Source: a virus
Length of the DNA stretch: 26,276 nt
Reading direction: 5' to 3' (one strand)
IMG/VR virus record: IMGVR_UViG_3300035698_004072
Coordinates: 1-26,276 of that record
Notes under the pieces: model-generated
Told to the model about the DNA's origin: nothing
What the model saw: the letters and a program-made list of their open reading frames with translations, nothing else
Database searches by the model: none
Program-made: the position numbers and the translations under genes
Shown: positions 21,370 to 26,276 of the stretch, piece after piece
Layout: the number at the start of each line of letters is the position of its first letter
Position numbering within the stretch: position 1 is the first letter of the stretch

Positions 21370-22721
21370 ACTATATGAACGTTAATGCTTACTTGCGGCT
21401 TTAAATCAAAATACGCCCTCATCATTATTGCGTCTGCATAATCTGGCGACCTCCCGAGATTTTCTTTTATCATATCTTTTGAAATTATTGAAAGTTTTGA
21501 ATCTTTATCAATATCTCTCTGCTTTATTTGCGACAATTCGTCGACGATCAAGTCCTTAATTGTGTCGTCAATATTCCTAATACTAATAATACCCTGTTCA
21601 ACTTGCGTTGCCAAATAAAAATAGCATTGCGCCTTGAGATTTGCATAATTTTGGATAAACAGCTCTTTCGATTCTAACCGCTTTTGTTTCTTCGTTGTAA
21701 TCGGGCGCCCCCCATTTAAGAATCCTTTGCACCCCTTAAACATATCGACAACGCCGCCACCGACCCCGTCTTCGTCGACTATTACATTCGAGCGCCGGAG
21801 ATTTAACGTCGCGCAAATTTTCTTTAAATTCTTAACGACCAGATCCAGCCCTGATTTATTAATAGTCCAGATTTTGCGCACTTGCCAACCGTTCCAATAA
21901 ACTATCACCGTTTTGTCGCTCCCCATTCGCGCCACATCCACGCTTAAAAACTTTTTCCCGCCTTCGCCCTCATTCGTAAACATATCAATCAGCGAGTCAT
22001 GGTCGAATAGCCTAGCCGGATCATCGTCGTATTCCCAATTTCCATAAAGCAAGCGTTCCCGAGAATTTTTATCTAACTTCTTTAAATTTTCGACGTAATG
22101 TTTTGATATAAAAGGGTTATCCGCGACTAGCGCTTGAACAAATCGCTTATGCTTTGGCAACGTACCCTTTTTAAACGGGCTATAAAACTCTGAATAGACC
22201 CATCCCTTGCTCGGATTACAAGAAAATAAAATCTTTGGAATAAGCCCGTTTTCATCTAGTTTGTAACGAATACGAGATTTTAATATATTCACACCCTTAA
22301 CCGACACTTGATTAACTTCATCGACAAAAGCGCCGGTAATTTCTAACGACCCCAGCCCGTCAAAGTTCGGATCTGATGGATAATAAAACAATTCTTTTAA
22401 TAAGATCTTTGACCCATTAATAAAAGTAATCCCCTCGAATTGGTTATAAGTAAAATGCTTTCCCGACTCTATTCCCCACATCGAACACACCTCAAAAAAA
22501 GTAACTAGCGTCGTTTCTTTAAGCCTAGCCAAAACCTCACGCGCCATAACCCAGCGGGTGCGTGGGTAAGTTATGCACATAATTAAAAGCCACGCGCAAC
22601 CCAGAAAACTTTTAGCGCCACCAGCCCCGCCACCAAATAAAACCTCATTAGTGGTTTTGTCTAAAAGATATTCAAACGCTTTTCTTTGCTTTCTTGTTTT
22701 TTCCCACCTTATCTTTACCAT
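21366..22721 (-). CDS. terL: Terminase large subunit
   Basis: This 451-residue packaging motor has an N-terminal ATPase and a C-terminal nuclease. The Walker A-type loop GGGAGGAKS is at residues 30-38. Walker B with the catalytic Glu lies in GAFVDEVN (Asp134-Glu135). A coupling motif follows in LFSCNPSKGWVYSEF. The nuclease domain has its first Asp in FLSVDVARMGSDKTV, a second acidic site in NVIVDEDGVGGGVVD and the last in RSPDYADAIMM. It would cut and translocate concatemeric DNA into the prohead. The start lies inside the small subunit gene (50-base overlap). The family assignment is secure. Headful or cos packaging cannot be decided here. Confidence 0.95.
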   Translation of the reverse strand: MVKIRWEKTRKQRKAFEYLLDKTTNEVLFGGGAGGAKSFLGCAWLLIMCITYPRTRWVMAREVLARLKETTLVTFFEVCSMWGIESGKHFTYNQFEGITFINGSKILLKELFYYPSDPNFDGLGSLEITGAFVDEVNQVSVKGVNILKSRIRYKLDENGLIPKILFSCNPSKGWVYSEFYSPFKKGTLPKHKRFVQALVADNPFISKHYVENLKKLDKNSRERLLYGNWEYDDDPARLFDHDSLIDMFTNEGEGGKKFLSVDVARMGSDKTVIVYWNGWQVRKIWTINKSGLDLVVKNLKKICATLNLRRSNVIVDEDGVGGGVVDMFKGCKGFLNGGRPITTKKQKRLESKELFIQNYANLKAQCYFYLATQVEQGIISIRNIDDTIKDLIVDELSQIKQRDIDKDSKLSIISKDMIKENLGRSPDYADAIMMRAYFDLKPQVSINVHIV

Positions 22722-23046
22722 CGACAGTTGTCATTATAATTTCAAACTGATTTTGGATCCCTGTATGGTCTTGTTCAACGCGTGTACTAAACTCTGTTTT
22801 CCGCTTCCGCTCCAGAAACCATTTCGCAGTATCAACCTCATGTAAATTTGTCGCGATTGTCTGGTAAGCTTCAAGAACCGGCTTTTCCCGCAATCTGTCA
22901 AATTTTTCACCGAGCTTTTTATTCTCTTTTACCCAATTATAATAAGTTTGGCGGGTTATATCAGCATAAAAACAAGCCGCCGACACATCCGCGCCGATCG
23001 AAAAAGCTTCTTCTAGTTTTTTTACAGTAAGTTTGTCGAATTTCAT
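22672..23046 (-). CDS. terS: Terminase small subunit
   Basis: I use the ATG at 23046 (124 residues). A longer frame begins 23 codons upstream, but the clear AAAGGA box six to seven bases before 23046 fixes the start. This is one of the few Shine-Dalgarno sites in the window. The N-terminal region MKFDKLTVKKLEEAFSIGAD, SAACFYADITRQTYYNWVKE and ENKKLGEKFDRLRE is a helix-turn-helix DNA-binding domain like those of small terminases. The C-terminal part includes LHEVDTAKWFLERKRKTEFS. It recognises the packaging site and loads the large subunit, which overlaps it by 50 bases. Confidence 0.88.
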   Translation of the reverse strand: MKFDKLTVKKLEEAFSIGADVSAACFYADITRQTYYNWVKENKKLGEKFDRLREKPVLEAYQTIATNLHEVDTAKWFLERKRKTEFSTRVEQDHTGIQNQFEIIMTTVDGKDKVGKNKKAKKSV

Positions 23047-23047
23047 A

Positions 23048-23392
23048 TTAAATTCCTTTAATTGGTATATGTGTTGAAATTTCCCAAAAGCGGTCATTTC
23101 CCTTCCCGCCACCACCGGCGACGTTGTTGTTTTTCCTTACGATCCCGCGCCCCCATTTCTTAATTAACAGATCGCGCATTTCTATTTCCAAATCAATAGT
23201 CCGATATGAAGAGCAGCCACCTTCTTTAGTCCAATGTCCGGCTTTGAAACTGTGCTTTTTATCGACAACAATCGGCTGGTTAAATCCAAATTCTTTAATG
23301 GAAGCCGCGACCTGCCGGATCTGTTTATCGGGGTGCTTTTTGGCATTACTCGGATATGGCGTTATTTCGTTAATGTCTTTTAATTTATTCAT
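23048..23392 (-). CDS. ParB-N-like protein with divergent C-terminal half
   Basis: Residues 1-52 match the N-terminal ParB/Srx-like domain common in phages: ITPYPSNAKKHPDKQI, then QVAASIKEFGFNQPIVVDKK and KAGH. Normally the GHxR motif and a helix follow. Here it becomes AGHWTKEGGCSS, and the rest (to 114) is unlike ParB, with RNNN- and Gly-rich basic pieces (WGRGIVRKNNNVAGGGG). The nucleotide-binding R is missing, so CTPase activity is doubtful. The gene may be a truncated or recombinant ParB, or a genuine short variant. It starts the packaging operon, with its stop one base from the terS start. Confidence 0.65.
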   Translation of the reverse strand: MNKLKDINEITPYPSNAKKHPDKQIRQVAASIKEFGFNQPIVVDKKHSFKAGHWTKEGGCSSYRTIDLEIEMRDLLIKKWGRGIVRKNNNVAGGGGKGNDRFWEISTHIPIKGI

Positions 23393-23398
23393 AGTTTA

Positions 23399-23407
23399 AT
23401 TATAACA
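23399..23407 (-). promoter_or_regulatory. Candidate extended -10 promoter before the packaging genes
   Basis: The 17-base gap upstream of the ParB-like gene contains TGTTATAAT, a perfect extended -10 box. No convincing -35 is visible. A start about seven bases downstream would coincide with the ATG at 23392, giving a leaderless or nearly leaderless mRNA. It would drive the packaging and head genes. The box may be chance in A/T-rich DNA. Confidence 0.35.
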
Positions 23408-23409
23408 TA

Positions 23410-23991
23410 TTACGGCAATTTAAAGCCCGCGACGCCAATCCTAAACTCTTCCGGCGATCGAAACGGTTTAAGGGCATTATACTTAACTTCATAAAAATCA
23501 GCCTTCGGGATCATCTTCGTTCCGTTGGTTCGGGTGCGCTCTACACCCTTGCGGTGAAGCGTAACGCCCTCGACTTCGGCGATAACATCATATTTAGAAA
23601 TAGAACCTATAAATTCCATTACGCTTGTTAGGGTGTTTATATTAGCAAATAAATATATATCCGTTTCGTACTGCTTGCCGTTCACTTGCGACGAAAATAA
23701 GTTGTTAACAAACGATCCCGGTCTAAAGTTAGAGACGCGGGTTATCGTTTTAAGACCGACCTTCGTATTGTAAAACACAAAGTCCACGCCGCGATCGAAC
23801 CCCTTATCCGTTGGCCGTGACTCACTTAACCGATCGCAAAGCACGGTTTCGCCAAGCAACCCCGCGTAACGTCCAATAAATGATCCATTGGCACCAGATC
23901 GGCGATTCCCAATCCCCGAACTCTTTGCCAACGCCATAGCATATTTTTTTTGATCCAAGTTAATCTCAAGTGTAAAAAAGTCTATGTCCAT
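23410..23991 (-). CDS. Possible PD-(D/E)XK-type nuclease, 193 aa
   Basis: This protein has the outline of a restriction-like fold: a helix with Glu48 (RYAGLLGETVLCDRL), Asp70 (FDRGVDFVFY) and a strand with Lys81 (KVGLKTITR). The (D/E)xK acidic residue is absent: it reads GLK. Without it activity is uncertain, though some family members use other residues. Positions later show strands (DIYLFANINT) and a basic C-terminus. It is next to the VRR-NUC gene (10-base overlap), so both may act in recombination or restriction. The call is moderate and not certain. Confidence 0.45.
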   Translation of the reverse strand: MDIDFFTLEINLDQKKYAMALAKSSGIGNRRSGANGSFIGRYAGLLGETVLCDRLSESRPTDKGFDRGVDFVFYNTKVGLKTITRVSNFRPGSFVNNLFSSQVNGKQYETDIYLFANINTLTSVMEFIGSISKYDVIAEVEGVTLHRKGVERTRTNGTKMIPKADFYEVKYNALKPFRSPEEFRIGVAGFKLP

Positions 23992-24392
23992 CTTGTATTT
24001 GTTATTAAATCTCTACTAATTAAATCTTTTTCTAAATCTTCAACACTAGCAACGACGCAATAAAAACCGCCGCTTGCTATGATCTTTTCCGCTGTTAAAT
24101 ATTGATTGATAATTGCTTGGTGCGACTTCCCCATAATCTCGCCACGCTCATATTTAGCGACAACCGTTAGCCAAGAGTTAACAGTCTTTTCGTCGCGCTT
24201 AACTTCAATAGCGACAAAATGCCCTTTAATACACGCCATAATGTCCGGCGTTCCGGCATCCGCTAATTTTATTTTGCGGTCAGTTCCTTTATAAGTCGCC
24301 GGTAACATACCGGACTGTATTTTTTGGCAATAGTGGCCGTTTAGGCGTAACCAGCCTATAATTTGCTTTTGTATGTCTGCTTCTTTAATCAT
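23982..24392 (-). CDS. VRR-NUC domain nuclease
   Basis: This 136-residue stand-alone nuclease shows the full VRR-NUC signature: Glu4 in the first helix, GTPD with Asp50, and the strand FVAIEVKRDE with Glu63 and Lys65. IKEADIQKQIIGWLR and LADAGTPDIMACIKGHFVAI match the family. Phage VRR-NUC enzymes cut branched DNA and often act like Holliday-junction resolvases before packaging. The C-terminal helix (INQYLTAEKIIASGGFYCVV) closes the fold. It overlaps the preceding gene by ATGA. The ATG is at 24392. The family call is firm, the substrate inferred. Confidence 0.88.
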   Translation of the reverse strand: MIKEADIQKQIIGWLRLNGHYCQKIQSGMLPATYKGTDRKIKLADAGTPDIMACIKGHFVAIEVKRDEKTVNSWLTVVAKYERGEIMGKSHQAIINQYLTAEKIIASGGFYCVVASVEDLEKDLISRDLITNTRWT

Positions 24393-24679
24393 AATCCAAG
24401 GTCAATAAGTATTTGGCTTCGGGCGTCTTTATATTCGCCCGGGAAGATAATGCCGGTATCATACCACGTTCTTAATAGCACTACGGCGGCGGCGTACGGC
24501 ATTAACATTTGTTCAGAATAACGTAATCGCATATTTCTAGCTAAAACCATTTGCTTTGTAATAGCTCTTAAAAACCCTCTATTCCAATCATCATCGAAAG
24601 CCTTATTAATTAACTTATCTAAAGAATTGTCGCGATAAAGATATGTTTCGATTATTGATTTTGTAGAATCTTTAAACAT
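24389..24679 (-). CDS. Hypothetical helical protein, 96 aa
   Basis: I use the ATG at 24679, which overlaps the upstream stop by eight bases. A TTG at 24700 would add seven residues and looks less likely. The protein is helical and mixed-charge (MFKDSTKSIIETYLYRDNSL, then KQMVLARNMRLRYSEQMLMP) with no motif I recognise. It ends in ATGA with the VRR-NUC gene, so the two are coupled. A small DNA-metabolism factor is a guess from its neighbour. Confidence 0.6.
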   Translation of the reverse strand: MFKDSTKSIIETYLYRDNSLDKLINKAFDDDWNRGFLRAITKQMVLARNMRLRYSEQMLMPYAAAVVLLRTWYDTGIIFPGEYKDARSQILIDLGL

Positions 24680-24854
24680 TTCGTTTTGATCTATCAGCAA
24701 GCATTAACCAAAGTCCTATAACGGCAAGCCATCCGAAAAAGAAAGTAACAAACGCGGCCTTGTCTACCGATCTTTTACGCTTTTGTGCGATATTAACCGA
24801 ACACATCATCGGTAAAATCCAAAAAATTAAAAGCGATACTATCATAATTTCCAT
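24672..24854 (-). CDS. Small two-helix membrane protein, 60 aa
   Basis: Two hydrophobic segments lie at about residues 2-19 (EIMIVSLLIFWILPMMCSV) and 34-53 (AFVTFFFGWLAVIGLWLML), with a basic turn (NIAQKRKRSVDK) and a basic C-terminus. The predicted topology is a membrane hairpin with both ends outside the cytoplasm or both inside. Its look, a short two-helix protein with a K/R-rich loop, is like some superinfection-immunity (Imm) proteins, but no clear family match can be claimed. It sits among early-type genes. Confidence 0.6.
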   Translation of the reverse strand: MEIMIVSLLIFWILPMMCSVNIAQKRKRSVDKAAFVTFFFGWLAVIGLWLMLADRSKRNV

Positions 24855-24855
24855 T

Positions 24856-25224
24856 TTATTTAAGGTTAGTAGTAATATAATCTTTCTCGCTCATTCTAAA
24901 CCCCTCGACCTCTTCGCCATCTTTAACCCTTTTTTCAATATCCTTTTTAAACAAAGGGTCAATAATTACTGATTTTCTACTAACAAGAGTAAAGGTGGCT
25001 TTGTCAGTTGGCATAGACTTATAATTCCCAGCTTGCATTTCCGTAAGTAACATCGACTGCATTTCCTTTTCTGCTTTTTTACCGCGTTCAATAAGGCCAA
25101 TCATTTCTTGGTATTCTTTTGAATTTCCCAAAAAATCTTCTATTTTGTAACTTACCGACTTAATCATAATCTTCGCATTGGCCAACTTTTCTGCGATATT
25201 TTGTACGGTTTGTCTTTCATCCAT
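24856..25224 (-). CDS. Hypothetical protein, weakly Gp157-like, 122 aa
   Basis: The protein is a long charged helix (KIEDFLGNSKEYQEMIGLIE; RGKKAEKEMQSMLLTEMQAG) followed by a short beta segment (DKATFTLVSRKSVIIDPLFK). The beta tail (TD.ATFTLV.RKSV.ID) recalls the C-terminal part of phage Gp157-like proteins, which are found near recombination genes. The resemblance is weak. It lies upstream of the membrane and VRR-NUC genes and follows a 33-residue membrane gene. The function is not known. Confidence 0.5.
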   Translation of the reverse strand: MDERQTVQNIAEKLANAKIMIKSVSYKIEDFLGNSKEYQEMIGLIERGKKAEKEMQSMLLTEMQAGNYKSMPTDKATFTLVSRKSVIIDPLFKKDIEKRVKDGEEVEGFRMSEKDYITTNLK

Positions 25225-25286
25225 TTAGTAGTGGTTATAAATTTGGAAAATATATTAAAGTTGTTATTTTTATAGTGGCTAAAAAC

Positions 25287-25388
25287 TTAATAATAGATCC
25301 GGAGTAAATTTGTGAGTATAGCCGCTGGAGCAATAATAACTATCACCCAAAACATCCAAACCATAAAATCTAGAAAATCTTTAATCAT
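25287..25388 (-). CDS. Micro membrane protein, 33 aa
   Basis: A 33-residue frame starts at the ATG at 25388, overlapping the TGA of the DUF1376 gene as ATGA. It is almost entirely hydrophobic (MVWMFWVIVIIAPAAILTNL) with a short polar start (MIKDFLDF) and a basic end. One membrane helix is predicted. The coupling overlap is the main support, since short hydrophobic frames are common by chance. The remaining ~60 bases to the next gene hold nothing I can identify. The function is unknown. Confidence 0.5.
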   Translation of the reverse strand: MIKDFLDFMVWMFWVIVIIAPAAILTNLLRIYY

Positions 25389-26014
25389 AATTTATCTTTA
25401 AATTCACATAGTTTAATTAATGTGTTCGGACTAGTACAAGAGTTTTGATCCAAAGCCCATTTAATGGAACGTGTCGTAAATCGACCAACAAGCATACGAT
25501 AATATGAAGCGGGATCATTTATATAATCATATCCTTTAATCCACTTTAAAAGCTCTGGAAATCCTACCAAATTTTTACCACCTCTTTTCACCCCTTTAGG
25601 GGGGTTAGGGGGGTTATATGATTTTGATTCTGATTCTGATTCTAATGAGCATTGCGGATTTAATGCGCCCGCATTGCCACCGCATACCCTCTTCTTTGGC
25701 TTATCCCAACGCTTGCTAGCGTTTTCACTCGCGGACTTTGATCGTTTTGCGTATTTTTTTAATTCTAAATCGATTCGTTTATTTCTTAAAAAATCTCCTT
25801 TTTTATAAAACTTTTTAACGACTTTTTCGGAAGGATTTACACCGTGGCAAAGTAAAAATAATTCATCTAAATTGTCCGGCAAATTCCCGCCGTTGTTATA
25901 GCAATTAAACAACATTAAACAATATGCGCCAACCTCTTCGGTTGTCATAGTTTTAACGTCGATCGACCCTAAAAAATCTTGCTGATAAAAAGGAAAATAA
26001 GCGCTTTGTTTCAT
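25385..26014 (-). CDS. DUF1376 (YdaU-like) protein, possible replication initiator/accessory
   Basis: This 209-residue protein has the DUF1376 N-terminal domain: FPFYQQDFLGSIDVKTMTTE, EEVGAYCLMLFNCY, LPDNLDELFLLC, and the FLRNKRIDLELKKYAKRSKS end followed by ASENASKRWDKP. Phage members often lie in replication modules and resemble YdaU. A Ser/Glu repeat and a proline-rich linker (NPPNPPKG) separate it from a C-terminal helical segment (FPELLKWIKGYDYINDPASY). This supports a position at the replication end of the genome. Its biochemical role is not well established. Confidence 0.78.
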   Translation of the reverse strand: MKQSAYFPFYQQDFLGSIDVKTMTTEEVGAYCLMLFNCYNNGGNLPDNLDELFLLCHGVNPSEKVVKKFYKKGDFLRNKRIDLELKKYAKRSKSASENASKRWDKPKKRVCGGNAGALNPQCSLESESESKSYNPPNPPKGVKRGGKNLVGFPELLKWIKGYDYINDPASYYRMLVGRFTTRSIKWALDQNSCTSPNTLIKLCEFKDKL

Positions 26015-26025
26015 TGTTATAATTG

Positions 26026-26193
26026 TTATTGTTGACTAATAAGCCCAAAGGTTAATTTATTAATCTTCCGCAAAAACTCCACATCGTCTGAAAACGTAAC
26101 AGCGAGCCTTGTTAGAATATACTCCTTTATTTCTTCGTCGTCGGCGACATTTACAGCTTCCCCGTCAACCAATTTGACCAATTCAATCGGCAT
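26026..26193 (-). CDS. Hypothetical acidic protein, 55 aa
   Basis: I use the ATG at 26193 because it opens a compact protein (MPIELVKLVDGEAVNVADDE), and the preceding residues look like leader translation. Other in-frame starts are the ATG at 26235 and a TTG at 26250. The protein is acidic (VNVADDEEIKEYILTRLAV), with a C-terminal helix (FLRKINKLTFGLISQQ). No family is recognised. The leader TTATAACAATAATTATT resembles that of the next gene (26014). The 83 bases to the window edge show no further gene. Confidence 0.55.
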   Translation of the reverse strand: MPIELVKLVDGEAVNVADDEEIKEYILTRLAVTFSDDVEFLRKINKLTFGLISQQ

Positions 26194-26276
26194 AATAATT
26201 ATTGTTATAAAATAGATCTGCACTTTATCACCCATTAAGCTAGAACGCAACTAAACATTAATAAATTTTCTTCTCA

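Noticed and set aside
25600-25660. TCTGATTC and GGGGGGTT tandem runs as a regulatory repeat
   Set aside because: They encode a Ser/Glu and Pro linker inside the DUF1376 protein; simple codon repeats suffice.
1-26276. CRISPR array, tRNA, integrase or insertion sequence
   Set aside because: I saw no regularly spaced repeats, cloverleaf, recombinase motif or terminal inverted repeat on either strand.
26193-26276. Promoter TTGCGT-17-TAAAGT upstream of the first gene
   Set aside because: Only a partial match to both boxes in A/T-rich DNA; not strong enough to report.

Overview
The window is a gene-dense piece of a tailed-phage (siphovirus-type) genome or prophage. All supported genes lie on the minus strand, so the biological order runs from base 26276 down to base 1. 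The DNA is A+T-rich (roughly 40% G+C by eye), UGA is used as a stop, and almost no gene has a Shine-Dalgarno box. Starts are instead preceded by A/T-rich leaders, often containing AACC or ACTAAC. This points to a host with mostly SD-independent initiation, as in Bacteroidota, but the host cannot be fixed from the sequence. No integrase, repressor, tRNA, CRISPR array or insertion sequence is visible.

Layout in transcription order. (1) 26.2-23.0 kb, early/replication edge: a DUF1376 (YdaU-like) protein, several small or membrane proteins joined by ATGA overlaps, a VRR-NUC nuclease, a possible second PD-(D/E)XK nuclease, and a ParB-N-like protein whose C-terminal half does not look like ParB. 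(2) 23.0-16.8 kb, packaging and head: small and large terminase, portal, MuF-like protein, HK97-type prohead protease fused to a long acidic/coiled-coil tail, and major capsid protein. (3) 16.8-11.7 kb, an unusual insert between capsid and connectors: an acidic virion-like protein, a small beta-rich protein, two large proteins that combine Sec signal peptides with fibre-like repeats or three carbohydrate-binding-like domains, then four small exported, membrane or basic proteins including a holin-like and an XhlA-like one. (4) 11.7-9.8 kb: head-tail connector, stopper, HK97 gp10-like and tail-terminator candidates. (5) 9.8-1.8 kb, tail: major tail protein, tail-assembly chaperone with a clear -1 frameshift design (G / G-T), a short tape measure (481 aa, predicting a tail of about 70 nm by the usual ~0.15 nm per residue rule), tail-tip protein and two receptor/fibre proteins. 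(6) 1.75 kb-1: M23 endolysin, a run of micro-membrane proteins, a zinc-ribbon protein and the N-terminus of a DPPY DNA methyltransferase cut by the window edge.

The most unusual feature is block 3. Fibre-like and CBM-like proteins normally assembled in the cytoplasm here carry N-terminal signal peptides, and they sit with membrane proteins inside the head operon. They could be displayed on or secreted from the infected cell, or join virions only at lysis. Other points worth checking are the frameshift cassette with its abutting hairpin, the ParB chimera, a KFGAAK motif shared by the protease tail and a small neighbouring protein, and several intergenic hairpins.
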